The notes: a model not told the origin generated them from the sequence alone. DNA of 64,000 bases from Kitasatospora cineracea (GCF_003751605.1 NZ_RJVJ01000001.1:930001-994000), one strand, 5' to 3'; shown: positions 1 to 8,762, counted from the stretch's first letter. Translations and numbers: made by a program.

Positions 1-403
1 CCTTGGTCTCCGCCCACAGGTCGCCGACCAGCGCGTCCACCTCCAGCCCGATCGCGTCCAGGTGGCGGCGGGCGTTCGGCTCCCACTTGCCGGTGATCAC
101 CAGCACCCGGCCGCCCGCCGCCCGGACCGCGGCCACCGCCGCCAGCGCACCGGGCAGCTCGACGGTCGGCGCGATGGCGTGCTCCACGTACAGCTCGCGG
201 TAGCGGTCGGCCACCGCCTCCAGCCGCTCCGGCGGGTACCAGTTGGCCAGTTCCCGCACCAGCGGCGGCCCGAGCCGGCTGACCACCAGGTCGGAGTCGA
301 TGACGGTGCCGGTCTCGGCGGCCAGCACGTCGTACGTGGCCTTGATGCCGGGGCGGGTGTCGAGGAGCGTCATGTCGAGGTCGAAACCGACGGTGAGAGC
401 CAT
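1..403 (-). CDS. HAD-family hydrolase, partial (3' end outside window)
   Basis: N-terminal about 134 residues of a haloacid dehalogenase-superfamily hydrolase; the gene runs off the left edge. The start is the ATG at 401-403. Residues 8-16 read DLDMTLLDT, the HAD motif I with nucleophile Asp and the acid/base Asp two residues on. Further in, VITGKWEPN fits motif II (a Thr after hydrophobic residues), followed by a helical cap region. These enzymes are mostly small-molecule phosphatases; the substrate cannot be told from this part. It is divergent from the lipoprotein gene that follows, with about 120 bp between them. Confidence 0.8.
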   Translation of the reverse strand, partial: MALTVGFDLDMTLLDTRPGIKATYDVLAAETGTVIDSDLVVSRLGPPLVRELANWYPPERLEAVADRYRELYVEHAIAPTVELPGALAAVAAVRAAGGRVLVITGKWEPNARRHLDAIGLEVDALVGDLWAETK

Positions 404-523
404 GCGGCCAGCCTAGCCAGCGGGGTTTCAGGCCCGAAAAGCCGGGGGGAAAGCCGCATCGCGGACATACTGGCTGCGGACGTACTGGCTGACGACCGAC
501 CGTGCCGCCGGAGGAGGTCCCGG

Positions 524-1546
524 GTGCCACCCCCGCTGTCCCGCCGGGCCGCTCTCGCCGGGCTCGGCGCCGCCCTGCTCACCGGCTGCGGCCCGCACCC
601 GCTGCCCGAGGGGCCGCCGCTGCCCGCCGCCGCCGACGGCTCGCCCACCGGCAGCGGCACCCCCGCGCCGGTCCAGCCCAGCCCCCCGCCGCGCCCCGCC
701 GTCACCGTCGACGCCGCGGACGGGCCGGTCACCGTGCCCGGCGGGGTGCTCCGGGTGGTCGTCCGGGACACCGCCGAGCTGGACTCCGCGATGACCCTGG
801 GCATCACCCCCGTCGGCGCCGCCAAGGCCCCGCTGGACGCCGGCCTGCCCGGCTACTGGCCCGCCTCCCGGCTCGCCCGGATCGCCGTGGTCGGCGACCT
901 CGGGACCGCCCCCGACACCGCCGCGATCACCGCCCTGCGACCGCAGCTGCTCCTCACCAACCTGACCCGCGACGCCGACCGCCTCCCGGCCCTGCGGGCG
1001 ATCGCCCCGACCGTGGCGACCCGGACCACCGGCGCGCCCTGGCGGGAGGACTTCCAGCTGCACGCCGCCGCCCTGGACCGCCGCGAACAGGCCGCCGCCG
1101 TGGTCGCCGGGTACGAGCGGCACGTCGGCCAGGCCAGGGCCGCCCTCGCCGCGGCCGGGGCCGACGGGCAGCGGATCAGCCTGGTCCGCTTCGTCGAGGG
1201 CTCCCCCGCCGTCCGGCTGTACGCCCGGCAGAACTTCCCCGGCAGCGTCCTGGCCGACCTCGCGCTGCCCCGCCCCGACCCGCAGAACGCCGACCGCTTC
1301 GACACCGGGACCGCCCCCGACCGGCTCGCCCCCGCCGACGGCGACCTGCTGCTGTACGCCGGCTACGGCGACCCCGCCCGCAACGGCCTGGCCACCGCCC
1401 TCGCCTCCCCCGCCTGGCAGGCGCTGGGCGCCGTCCGCGCCCACCGCGCCTTCCGGGTCGACGACCAGCTGTGGTTCCAGGGCATCGGCTACACCGGCGC
1501 GCACTTCCTGATCGCCGAACTGCTGTACCTCCTCGGCGCGGACTGA
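524..1546 (+). CDS. Siderophore/iron-type ABC transporter substrate-binding lipoprotein
   Basis: Predicted 340-residue periplasmic-binding-type lipoprotein of the FecB/FhuD class (Fe3+-siderophore binding). The GTG at 524 is chosen because GGAGGAGGT lies just upstream and a signal sequence follows at once: a twin Arg (SRRAAL), a hydrophobic stretch and lipobox LLTGC, so a Tat-type lipoprotein is likely. A Pro/Ser/Thr-rich linker precedes the binding domain, in which ALRPQLLLTN and a C-terminal FRVDDQLWFQGIGYTGA segment match the two-lobed family. No permease or ATPase gene is beside it, so it would work with components encoded elsewhere. The ligand is inferred from the family only. Confidence 0.85.
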   Translation: MPPPLSRRAALAGLGAALLTGCGPHPLPEGPPLPAAADGSPTGSGTPAPVQPSPPPRPAVTVDAADGPVTVPGGVLRVVVRDTAELDSAMTLGITPVGAAKAPLDAGLPGYWPASRLARIAVVGDLGTAPDTAAITALRPQLLLTNLTRDADRLPALRAIAPTVATRTTGAPWREDFQLHAAALDRREQAAAVVAGYERHVGQARAALAAAGADGQRISLVRFVEGSPAVRLYARQNFPGSVLADLALPRPDPQNADRFDTGTAPDRLAPADGDLLLYAGYGDPARNGLATALASPAWQALGAVRAHRAFRVDDQLWFQGIGYTGAHFLIAELLYLLGAD

Positions 1547-1888
1547 GCCCCGCCGGGCGCGCCCGCCGCCGGGGTCCGGCCGCACGCCCGGCCCGCCCGG
1601 CCGGGGCCGCCGGGGACACATCGGAACCCGCCCGGTCCCGCTCCGGCCGCCGGACCGTCTTCCGCCGAGCCACCGTGCACCGGACTGCCCGCCGGCACGG
1701 CACGCACCGCCGAGGTCCGGCCGCACACCCGACGCGACCGGCCGGGGCCGCCAAGGCCCCGCAGGCGCCACGGGGTCCGGCCCGGCCGCCGGGGACACCC
1801 TGGAACCCGCCCTGCCGGACCCGCCACCGGGCCGCCAGGCCCTCGGGGGCCGGCCCGGTCCGGTCCGGACCGGCCCGGCCGCGGCGTG
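1547..1888. other. Gene-free stretch with imperfect direct repeats
   Basis: About 340 bp between the convergent lipoprotein and membrane-protein genes. No ORF looks coding. It holds degenerate direct repeats: a GGTCCGGCCGCAC block near 1573 and again near 1716, and a GCCGCCGGGGACAC block near 1607 followed by GGAACCCGCC that recurs near 1788. This looks like a duplicated and decayed intergenic segment. Confidence 0.5.
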
Positions 1889-2758
1889 CTACCCCTTGCG
1901 GCGGCGCAGCGTCACCGCCAGCACGAACAGCGCCGTCAGCACCGCCGCGGCCCGCAGCACGCCCGGCGCGGCCGCCCAGGTGGTGGCGCCCGCGTCGCTG
2001 CCCGGGGCCAGGGCGCTGCCCCAACGGCCCTTCTCCCGGCCCCAGTTCCACACCGTCAGGCCGGTCACCGTGACCAGCGGGATGCCCAGCACGGCGAACT
2101 TCTTCATCAGGTCGGTCCAGCCCTTCGACAGGTACGCCGCAGCCCAGCCGAGCAGCATCACCAGCAGTTGGCCGGTCACCGCCCCGGCCAGCAGCAGGCC
2201 CGCGCCGAGCAGCAGCAGCGGCGCCGGTCTGCGGGCCCCGGCCGCCGCGGCGGGGGCGGCCGGGGCGGCGGGCGCCGGCGGGGCGTCAGGAGCGGCCTTC
2301 GGCTTGCCGAACAGCGCCGTCAGCAGGATCCGCCCCACCCCGGGGCGTTCGCGGGCGGGCTCCGGGGCGGGCTCGGGCGGCGCCTCCGGTTCGGGCACGG
2401 GTTCCGGGGCGGGCTCGGGCACGGCCTCCGGTTCGGGTTCCGCCAGGTCGAAGTACTGCGCGCTCCACCCGGGCTGCCCGATCCCGAAGTCCGGGGCGCT
2501 CAGGTCCTCCGAGTACGCGAAGGCCCGGTCGACCTCGGACTGCGACGACTCCCGGCCGGCCGGCCCGGCCGGTGTCCGCGGCTTGCCCAGCTCGACGGCC
2601 GCGGCCCGCGGCGGCTGCGCCGGCACCGGCGGTGCGGCGGGGGCGGCGGGGACGGCAGCCGGCGGCGGCTCCGCCGCCGGCCGAGGCAGGTACACGCTCC
2701 CCCCGCCGTCCGAACCGTCCGCCGCCCCGCCCTCGCGCCACCACGAGCCGTCCGCCAT
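1889..2758 (-). CDS. Proline/glutamate-rich membrane protein, unknown function
   Basis: 289 residues if started at the ATG at 2758 (MADGSWW...). A GTG at 2815 would add 19 residues, but neither start has a strong ribosome-binding site. The N-terminal half is low-complexity and cytoplasmic-looking, with a Pro/Ala segment and a Pro-Glu repeat tract (alternating PEP units). The C-terminal half carries about four hydrophobic helices (LLLLGAGLLLAGAVTG; LLVMLLGWAAAYL; FAVLGIPLVTVTGLTV; VLRAAAVLTALFVLAV) and ends in a basic RRRKG tail. I recognise no family. It is divergent from the helicase-associated gene. Confidence 0.7.
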   Translation of the reverse strand: MADGSWWREGGAADGSDGGGSVYLPRPAAEPPPAAVPAAPAAPPVPAQPPRAAAVELGKPRTPAGPAGRESSQSEVDRAFAYSEDLSAPDFGIGQPGWSAQYFDLAEPEPEAVPEPAPEPVPEPEAPPEPAPEPARERPGVGRILLTALFGKPKAAPDAPPAPAAPAAPAAAAGARRPAPLLLLGAGLLLAGAVTGQLLVMLLGWAAAYLSKGWTDLMKKFAVLGIPLVTVTGLTVWNWGREKGRWGSALAPGSDAGATTWAAAPGVLRAAAVLTALFVLAVTLRRRKG

Positions 2759-2946
2759 CGCCCCGCCACCCGCCCTCACGTCCACGTACCCGCCGCCCAC
2801 CGAGACGGTACCCACCCCCGCCCGCCCGAAGCGAGCCCCGCCCGGCTCCCGGACCCGGCCCCGCGGCGCCGGAGCGGCCGCGGATTCGTACGGAGTTCGT
2901 CCGCCGTTCTGGGCCCCGAGCGGGGGCGTTGACTAGTCTGGACCGG

Positions 2947-5439
2947 ATGACCGCACCGCAGAGCGCGCCGCGTGGCACCCGCGCCGCCGCACCCCGCACC
3001 CTGGCCGAGGAACTCCGCGGTCGGGAGGACGGGGCCGTCGCCGCGCTGCTCCGGGCCCGCCCCGACCTGCTGAACCCGGTGCCGACCGACCTCACCCAGC
3101 TGTCCGCGCGGCTCTCCAGCCGGGCCTCGGTGCTGCGCGCCCTGGAGCGGCTGGACCGGTTCACCCTGCAGGTCGCCGAGGCGCTCGCGGCCGCCCCCGA
3201 GGGCGCGTCCGAGGCCGCCGTGCGGAGCCTGCTGACCGGGCCCGCCCGGGTCAAGCCGCACCCCGGCGCCGAGCCCGTCGACCGGGCCGCCGTCACCGCC
3301 GCGCTGCCCGCCGCGCTGGCCCGGCTGCGCGAGCAGGCCCTGCTGTGGGGGCCGGACTCCGCGCTGCGCCTGGTCCTGGCCGTGCGCGAGGCGCTCGCCC
3401 CCAGCGCGCTCAACCCCGGCCGCACCGGCCTCGGCCCGGCCTTCGCCGACGCCACCGCCGGCATGTCGCCCGCCCGCCTCCAGCAGCTGCTGGCCGGCAC
3501 CGGCCTGCCGCCCACCCCGGACCCGGTCACCGCCGTCGCCGCGCTCACCGCCCTGCTCGGCGACCGCAAGCGGCTGGGCGCGCTGCTCGAACAGGCCCCG
3601 CCCGCCGCCCTCGGCCTGCTGGAGCGGCTGGTCTGGGGCCCGCCGACCGGCACCGTCCCGGACGCCGCCCGGCAGGTCACCGCCGAGGACGCGCGCAGCC
3701 CCGTCGAGTGGCTGCTCGCCCGCGGCCTGCTGCTGCCTTCCAGCCCCGGCTCGGTCGTGCTGCCCCGCGAGCTCGCCCTGCACCTGCGCGGCGGCCGCAC
3801 CCACCGCGGCGTCGACCCGGCGCCGCCCGCCGTCGCCCCCGTCGTCGAGCGCGACCCGGTGGTCACCGACCGCACCGCGGCCGGGCAGGCCGGCACCGCC
3901 GTCCGCACGGTCGAGGAGCTGCTGGAGTCCTGGAGCCTCACCCCGCCGCCCACCCTGCGGGCCGGCGGCCTGGGCGTGCGCGACCTCAAGCGCGCCGCCG
4001 CCCTGCTGGAGGGCTCCGAGCCGGACGCCGCGTTCTGGATCGAACTCGCCCACACCGCGGGGCTGGTGGCCCCCGACGGCGAGGTCGACGAGGTCTGGGC
4101 GCCGACCCCCGCCTACGACGCCTGGCTGCAGCAGGACACCGCCGAACGCTGGAGCGTGCTGGCCCGCGCCTGGCTCGCCGCGACCCGGGTCGGCCGCCTC
4201 ACCGGCACCCCCGACGGCAAGGGCCGCCCGCGCGCCGCGCTCGGCCCCGAACTCGACCGCACCCTCGCCCCGTCGGTGCGCCGCGCCGTCCTGACCCGGC
4301 TCGCCGAACTCCCGCCCGGCACCGCCGCGTCCGCCGACGCCCTGCTGCCCGCCCTGCGCTGGCACCGCCCGCTGCGCGGCGGCCCGGTCGGCGCCGACGG
4401 CCGCGACCTGCGCGACCAGCTCGCCGAGTGGACCCTGCACGAGGCCGAACTGCTCGGCGCCACCGGCCGCGGCGCCCTGGCCGCCCCCGCCCGGGCCCTG
4501 CTCGACGGCGCCGACCCGGTGCCGGTCCTCGCGCCGCTGCTGCCCGAGCCGCTCGACCACGTCATCCTGCAGCCCGACCTGACCGCGATCGCCCCCGGCC
4601 CGCTGCTCACCCCGCTCGCCCAGGCCCTCGCGCTGGCCGCCGACATCGAGTCCAAGGGCGGCGCGACCGTCTACCGCTTCACCCCCGACTCGGTCCGCCG
4701 CGCCCTGGACGCCGGACGCACCACCGCCGACCTGCAGGCGTTCCTGGCCCAGCACTCCCGCACGCCCGTCCCGCAGCCGCTCGCCTACCTGATCGACGAC
4801 GTGGCCCGCCGGCACGGCATCCTGCGGGTCGGCGCCGCCTCCTCCTACCTGCGCTGCGACGACCCGCGGCTGCTCGACGAGGTCCTCGCCGACCGGCGCG
4901 CCGCCGAACTGCGCCTGCGGCTGCTCGCCCCCACCGTGCTGGCCGCCCAGGCCGGGCCCGAGACGCTGCTCGCCGTGCTGCGCACCATGGGCTACGCGCC
5001 CGCCGCGGAGTCCGCCGAGGGCGACGTCGTGATCACCCGCCCCGACAGCCGCCGCACCCCGCCGCGCACCCCGCCGCTGCCCGTCCCGGACGGCCCCGCC
5101 CGCCCCGACGACGCCCTGCTGGCCGCCGCCGTCCGCGCCATCCGGGCCGGCGACCGGGCCGCGACCGCCGTCCGCAAGGACACCGTGGCCGGGCCCGCGG
5201 CGAGCGCCGCCGTCCCCCGCACCGCCGCCGCCGACACCCTGGCCGCGCTGCAGACCGCCGTCCTGCTCGGCGAGCGGATGTGGATCGGCTACATCAACGC
5301 CGAGGGCCTCTCCTCCCAGCGCGTCATCGACCCGGTCAAGGTCGAGGGCGGCTTCGTCACCGCCTACGACCACCTGGCCGACGAGGTGCGCACCTTCGCC
5401 CTGCACCGCATCACCGGCGTCGCCGAGGTCGAGGAGTAG
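2947..5439 (+). CDS. Helicase-associated domain protein (Helicase_C_3 plus WYL-like C-terminus)
   Basis: 830 residues from the ATG at 2947, which follows CTGGACCGG. It is a large acidic protein with no Walker motifs. Residues about 535-650 (VILQPDLTAIAPGPLL through YLRCDDPRLL) match the helicase C-terminal/XPB-associated domain seen in actinobacterial proteins. The last 60 residues (WIGYINAEGLSSQRVIDPVKVEGGFVTAYD, split over the fold) look WYL-like. In streptomycetes this gene normally lies just upstream of the XPB-type helicase gene; here the mobile element separates the two by 5 kb. It probably acts with XPB in DNA repair or transcription-coupled processes, which is inferred from that neighbourhood. 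Confidence 0.85.
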   Translation: MTAPQSAPRGTRAAAPRTLAEELRGREDGAVAALLRARPDLLNPVPTDLTQLSARLSSRASVLRALERLDRFTLQVAEALAAAPEGASEAAVRSLLTGPARVKPHPGAEPVDRAAVTAALPAALARLREQALLWGPDSALRLVLAVREALAPSALNPGRTGLGPAFADATAGMSPARLQQLLAGTGLPPTPDPVTAVAALTALLGDRKRLGALLEQAPPAALGLLERLVWGPPTGTVPDAARQVTAEDARSPVEWLLARGLLLPSSPGSVVLPRELALHLRGGRTHRGVDPAPPAVAPVVERDPVVTDRTAAGQAGTAVRTVEELLESWSLTPPPTLRAGGLGVRDLKRAAALLEGSEPDAAFWIELAHTAGLVAPDGEVDEVWAPTPAYDAWLQQDTAERWSVLARAWLAATRVGRLTGTPDGKGRPRAALGPELDRTLAPSVRRAVLTRLAELPPGTAASADALLPALRWHRPLRGGPVGADGRDLRDQLAEWTLHEAELLGATGRGALAAPARALLDGADPVPVLAPLLPEPLDHVILQPDLTAIAPGPLLTPLAQALALAADIESKGGATVYRFTPDSVRRALDAGRTTADLQAFLAQHSRTPVPQPLAYLIDDVARRHGILRVGAASSYLRCDDPRLLDEVLADRRAAELRLRLLAPTVLAAQAGPETLLAVLRTMGYAPAAESAEGDVVITRPDSRRTPPRTPPLPVPDGPARPDDALLAAAVRAIRAGDRAATAVRKDTVAGPAASAAVPRTAAADTLAALQTAVLLGERMWIGYINAEGLSSQRVIDPVKVEGGFVTAYDHLADEVRTFALHRITGVAEVEE

Positions 5440-5490
5440 CGGAGTGGCCGGGCGCGCGGCCTCCCGCGCCCCCGGCCCCGTCCCGCCTAC

Positions 5491-5772
5491 TTACTTGCCG
5501 GCGTGCTGCTTCGCGTCCTCTTCGGCCTTCTGCTTCTTCGCCTCGTCCACGATCGCGTGCGGGTCTGGCATCTTCGGCTCGACGCCCGTCAGCAGGCCGG
5601 TGCCGGTGAAGGCGACGGTGCCGATCAGTCCGCCGGGCTGGCCGATGTCGGCGACCTGGTCGAGGGCCATGGCCTCGGTGTCGGCCGCGTGGGCGGGCGC
5701 CGCCCCGAGGGCGGTGGCGAGGGCCGCGCCGGAGAGCGCCAGGCCGGCCAGGAATCGGTTGGGCTTGATCAT
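5491..5772 (-). CDS. Small secreted protein, unknown function
   Basis: 93 residues with a clear Sec signal peptide: a basic N-terminus (MIKPNR), a hydrophobic core and an APAHA signal peptidase I site near residue 29. The mature part is about 64 residues, with a glycine-rich middle (GQPGGLIGTVAFTGTGLL) and a highly charged Lys/Glu tail. There are no cysteines and no family I can name. It is convergent with the helicase-associated gene and divergent from the original xpb promoter region, so it belongs to the host side of the insertion. Confidence 0.75.
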   Translation of the reverse strand: MIKPNRFLAGLALSGAALATALGAAPAHAADTEAMALDQVADIGQPGGLIGTVAFTGTGLLTGVEPKMPDPHAIVDEAKKQKAEEDAKQHAGK

Positions 5773-5903
5773 GCCCTGCCCAACGAGCGGGAGCGCCGCA
5801 GGTCACTGTCCCTCCCCGGGTCCGCGGCCGCGGACCGCCCCGACCGTTCGGCGCGCCGATGCGGCACACTGGACGTTTGGCCCGCGGAAGGGGATGCACA
5901 GGC

Positions 5904-5927
5904 GTGGGCGGACCGCTGATCGTGTAG
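5904..5927 (+). pseudogene. Stranded 5' end of the xpb helicase gene (codons 1-7)
   Basis: GTG at 5904 encodes M-G-G-P-L-I-V and is then cut by TAG at 5925. Streptomycete XPB proteins start with a similar peptide running straight into VQSDKTLLLE. Joining codon 7 here to the CAG at 10844 restores that reading exactly (GGPLIV then QSDKTLLLE). An AAGGGG ribosome-binding site lies at 5888-5893. This is the original start region of xpb, separated by the inserted element. Confidence 0.85.
5917..5924. other. Left attachment core (attL)
   Basis: TGATCGTG at the point where the xpb frame is broken; host sequence lies to the left and element sequence to the right (starting TAGGCGG). The same octamer occurs at the right junction. 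The true crossover lies somewhere inside it, because large serine integrases exchange at a central dinucleotide. Confidence 0.75.
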
Positions 5928-6064
5928 GCGGTCAAGCGTGGTGCGCATCTTAGAAACCAGTTGCTCCGACACGCCAGCGACGCCGGCTAATCGACCCCGC
6001 CCCGTCTTGATCGAACAGGCGATCGCCCCTAGGCTCCCCGGACCATCGTCCCGGGAGCAGCGCC

Positions 6065-6565
6065 GTGCACATCACCACGTCCTACCAGATCAGCTACGAC
6101 GACCTGCGCCGGGGCATGGTCCTCGCCCACCGCAGACGCCGCCGGCTGGTGTGGGTGTGCGCCGGCATCCTGGTCGTCTGCGCCGGGCTCATGGAAGCGG
6201 GCGCCGCCTTCGGCAGCGAGCCCTGGTTCTACCTGTTCGGCCTGTGGCCCCTGACCATGGCCGTGCTCTGGGCCTACCGGCTCACCCTGGGGACGAACCG
6301 GAGCTACCGGAAGGCGATGCCGGCCTTCGCCGGAACCACCGAGGTCACGCTCACGCCCGAGGCCATCCGCATCCACCGCGACACGAACACGGCGGAGCTC
6401 GCCTGGAGCCTCTTCCCGAAGATCGAGGACACCCCCGACCACCTCTTCCTGCGCCAGGACAAGCGGACCGTGACGATGATTCTCAAGCGGCACCTGACCG
6501 CCGAACAGCGAGCGGAGCTGGCCGACTTCGTCTCCTCCCTCAGCCTCGTACGAGAGGCCGCCTAG
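6065..6565 (+). CDS. YcxB-like C-terminal domain membrane protein
   Basis: 166 residues, GTG start at 6065 with GGGAG six bases upstream. Layout matches YcxB-family proteins: a short N-terminal cytoplasmic segment with a RRRRR patch, two hydrophobic helices (VWVCAGILVVCAGLM; WFYLFGLWPLTMAVLWAY) and a soluble C-terminal domain with the typical turn EVTLTPEAIRIHRDTNTAELAW-like segment followed by LTAEQRAEL. Function is unknown for the family. It is the first gene inside the left end of the element and reads in the same direction as the severed xpb promoter. Its 3' end overlaps the convergent regulator gene by 4 bp. Confidence 0.75.
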   Translation: MHITTSYQISYDDLRRGMVLAHRRRRRLVWVCAGILVVCAGLMEAGAAFGSEPWFYLFGLWPLTMAVLWAYRLTLGTNRSYRKAMPAFAGTTEVTLTPEAIRIHRDTNTAELAWSLFPKIEDTPDHLFLRQDKRTVTMILKRHLTAEQRAELADFVSSLSLVREAA

Positions 6566-7377
6566 ACAGCCCCCTCATCCCGAAGGCAGGAGCGACCCCG
6601 CCCCCAGAGTTCTTCGGCGTGGTCGGTGAAGCGGGACCACGTGCCGTCCTTCTCCTGTCCGTGCAGGTGCATCAGCGGGGAGTCGTGGCCCACCAGCCGG
6701 GCCGGGTGCGGCGCGACCAGGGCGTCACGGTCGAACCGGAACACCGACAGGCTGACGTGGTTCATGGCGTCCTGCGGGGCCGAGAAGCGCGCTTCCAGGC
6801 CCTCCAGGGGCCCGAGGCGGGCCAGGTGCTCCAGGGTGATCCTGATGCGCGTGGAGACCGTCAGGGCCACGTCCTCGATCGCTTCCCGCTGCCGGGTCAC
6901 CTCACCGTCGGGGTCGCCCAGCAGGAACCGGACGCGGCACCCGGACTCGACCTTCCGCCGCAGGCCCTCGACCAGGTTCGAATGTTCCAGCCACAGGAAG
7001 TAGTTGGTGTAGCCGGCGAAGTAGAGGTCCGTCCTGGCGCTCTTGATCAGGTCGCCCCACACGGTGGAGGGGCAGGAGGACCGGTACGGGTAGCTGCGGA
7101 TGATCTCCCGGTCCGGGCCGGACTTGAGCACGTCCCGAACTGCCTTCGGCCACAGCATCGTTGAGTCAACTCCCAGCGCCTCGGCGGTGTCCTCGCGATT
7201 GCGGGCATGTGGGATCAGCCGGCCGTCGGACAGCCACCGCTCCACGGTCTTGCCCGAAACCCCCACCCGGCCAGCCAACTGACGCGGCGAGGGGCCGGCA
7301 GCGGATACAGCCGATCGTAAGGCAGCGTTCAAGGCCTCCCCCAGGGACGTTTGGGCCTTTTCCGAACCTACTGCCAC
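6562..7377 (-). CDS. HTH (XRE-type) regulator with DUF5919-like C-terminal domain
   Basis: 271 residues from the GTG at 7377 (MAVGSEKAQTS...); a GTG further upstream is possible and the ribosome-binding site is not clear. Residues about 25-75 form a helix-turn-helix (SPRQLAGRVGVSGKTVERWL) of the XRE class. The rest (DLYFAGYTNYFLWLEHSNL, RVRFLLGDPDGEVTR, RITLEHLARLG) matches the DUF5919-type domain found fused to such HTHs in actinomycetes, which resembles a PLD-like sensor fold. It is probably the DNA-binding regulator of the element, divergent from the small-ORF operon starting at 7473. Confidence 0.75.
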   Translation of the reverse strand: MAVGSEKAQTSLGEALNAALRSAVSAAGPSPRQLAGRVGVSGKTVERWLSDGRLIPHARNREDTAEALGVDSTMLWPKAVRDVLKSGPDREIIRSYPYRSSCPSTVWGDLIKSARTDLYFAGYTNYFLWLEHSNLVEGLRRKVESGCRVRFLLGDPDGEVTRQREAIEDVALTVSTRIRITLEHLARLGPLEGLEARFSAPQDAMNHVSLSVFRFDRDALVAPHPARLVGHDSPLMHLHGQEKDGTWSRFTDHAEELWGRGRSCLRDEGAV

Positions 7378-7472
7378 GGCAGCCCAACTGTCCTGCGTAC
7401 GTGCCGGTTCCGCCCGAGAGCGCACGCCATCGTGGGCGCCGAAGCGGATCAAGCGGACGGACGGAGGAGCCC

Positions 7473-7661
7473 ATGCCGGCAGCACCTCGACAGCGCTACA
7501 GAGTGGTGCCCGTACCGGCAGAACCCGGCGCGCTGGTCGCGAACCTCTGGGGCCTGGCCGACTGCGCCGACGCCGACAGCGCGATGACCCGCCCCGATGG
7601 CGAACCGATGGTGTTCCCGTTCTTCGGAGATGCCGTGAGGTGGGCGGATGAGCACCCCTGA
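7473..7661 (+). CDS. Small hypothetical protein, first of a three-gene overlapping set
   Basis: 62 residues from the ATG at 7473, with a good ACGGAGGAG ribosome-binding site. Sequence is soluble and acidic towards the end (MVFPFFGDAVRWADEHP). No family recognised. It overlaps the next ORF by 14 bp, which suggests translational coupling. The 95-bp gap to the divergent HTH regulator should hold the promoter of both units. Confidence 0.6.
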   Translation: MPAAPRQRYRVVPVPAEPGALVANLWGLADCADADSAMTRPDGEPMVFPFFGDAVRWADEHP

Positions 7662-7836
7662 GCCTTGGGAACCCGAGGAGGGCGGGGCGGCCCATGATCG
7701 GCGTTCGGGCCAACCCGTGCGGGTGATGGCGGTGCACGCCTGCGGAGTGTTCGTCCGACGCCTGCGGGACGGGCGGGAGGACATCACCGCACTGGGCGAA
7801 CTCGCCCCGCCGGAGCCGGCGGCAGGGGAGCTGTGA
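7648..7836 (+). CDS. Small hypothetical protein, second of the set
   Basis: 62 residues, ATG at 7648 inside the end of the preceding ORF. It has an acidic N-terminus (MSTPEPWEPEEGG) and a compact middle with VRVMAVHACGVFVRRL. The stop overlaps the next start in a GTGA arrangement. No family recognised; element accessory gene. Confidence 0.55.
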   Translation: MSTPEPWEPEEGGAAHDRRSGQPVRVMAVHACGVFVRRLRDGREDITALGELAPPEPAAGEL

Positions 7837-8462
7837 CGGAGGCGTACCGCCGAGCTTGGGAGGTGGCATCGCGGCTGGCGATGCTGATGGGCGCGGAAGT
7901 CCAGGTGTCGGAAGTCGCCGACGGAGTACGCGTCGGGTGCCCGTTGCGCTCCGACCGCAGCGAGGCGAACCAGCTCGAAGCACTCTCCATCCTGGGCCGC
8001 TCCGATCGCTACGGGCACCGGGAGTTCGCCGACGGCAGCGGACAGTTGTGGGCCGTCTACCAACCGGACAGCCCTGATCGTCCACCCCGGAAACGGCAGC
8101 GTGACGAACTTCCACAGCGCCCCACCCGGACACGAAGAGAGCCGCCCACCCGCAACAGGTGGACGCCCCCGGTCGGCACCGCGCCGCTACTCCCCGAGAT
8201 GGCGGTACAGGGTCGCGCGGCTCACGCCGAGTGCCTTGGCGATGGCCGTGACGCTCTCCCCTTTCGCCCGCCGGGCACGGGCGGCGGCGAGCTTGTCAGC
8301 GTTCAGCACGTTCGGCCGACCACCCGTGCGGCCCTGCGCCCTGGCGGCATCCAGTCCGGCCCGGGTGCGGTCCTTGATCAGGCTCCGTTCGAACTCCGCC
8401 ATCGCGCCGACCACCTGGAACATCAGGCGGCCGTCGGGAGTGTTCGGGTCGATACTCGCTAG
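7833..8462 (+). CDS. Hypothetical protein, third of the set; C-terminal half doubtful
   Basis: GTG start at 7833 in a GTGA overlap with the previous stop. The first about 90 residues look protein-like (WEVASRLAMLMGAEVQVSEVADG; GSGQLWAVYQPDSPD). After residue about 118 the frame runs antisense through the resolvase gene for 276 bp and reads as low-complexity Arg/Pro/Ala sequence. The natural stop has probably been lost, either by insertion of the resolvase segment or by a frameshift. The real protein is likely near 100-115 residues. Confidence 0.45.
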   Translation: MTEAYRRAWEVASRLAMLMGAEVQVSEVADGVRVGCPLRSDRSEANQLEALSILGRSDRYGHREFADGSGQLWAVYQPDSPDRPPRKRQRDELPQRPTRTRREPPTRNRWTPPVGTAPLLPEMAVQGRAAHAECLGDGRDALPFRPPGTGGGELVSVQHVRPTTRAALRPGGIQSGPGAVLDQAPFELRHRADHLEHQAAVGSVRVDTR

Positions 8463-8759
8463 CGCGCCCGTCAGCACCTTGAACCCGATGCCCCTGGCCG
8501 ACAGGGCGTCCACCATCACCACCAGGTCGATCAGCGAGCGGGCGAAGCGATCCAGCTTCCACACGCACAGGGTGTCGCCGAGGCGCAGGTGGTCCAGGAC
8601 GGCGGCAAGCTCCGGACGGTCCGTGTTCTTCCCCGATGCCTTGTCCGTGAAGATCCGAGTGCAGCCCGCCTTCGTGAGCGCGTCGTGCTGGAGCCGGGCC
8701 TCCTGGTCATCGGTGGAGACTCGGGCGTAGCCGATCAGGTGCCCCGTGTTCTTCGTCAT
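8187..8759 (-). CDS. Small serine recombinase (resolvase/invertase family)
   Basis: 190 residues, the full length of a Tn3-type resolvase. The catalytic domain starts with IGYARVSTDDQ, where Ser15 is the nucleophile, and contains DRPELAAVL, the KLDRFARSL active-site segment with conserved Asp/Arg residues, and the E-helix region (GRLMFQVVGAMAEFERSLI). The C-terminus is a Hin/resolvase HTH (SVTAIAKALGVSRATLYRHL). No transposase gene is nearby, so it may resolve dimers or multimers of the element or invert a segment. A cluster of GTCTC/GAGAC half-sites lies directly upstream and is the likely binding region. Confidence 0.92.
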   Translation of the reverse strand: MTKNTGHLIGYARVSTDDQEARLQHDALTKAGCTRIFTDKASGKNTDRPELAAVLDHLRLGDTLCVWKLDRFARSLIDLVVMVDALSARGIGFKVLTGALASIDPNTPDGRLMFQVVGAMAEFERSLIKDRTRAGLDAARAQGRTGGRPNVLNADKLAAARARRAKGESVTAIAKALGVSRATLYRHLGE

Positions 8760-8762
8760 GAT

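Noticed and set aside
2572..2946. Extended N-terminus of the helicase-associated gene
   Set aside because: The open frame upstream of 2947 is Arg/Pro-rich, antisense to the neighbouring membrane-protein gene, and has no family resemblance.
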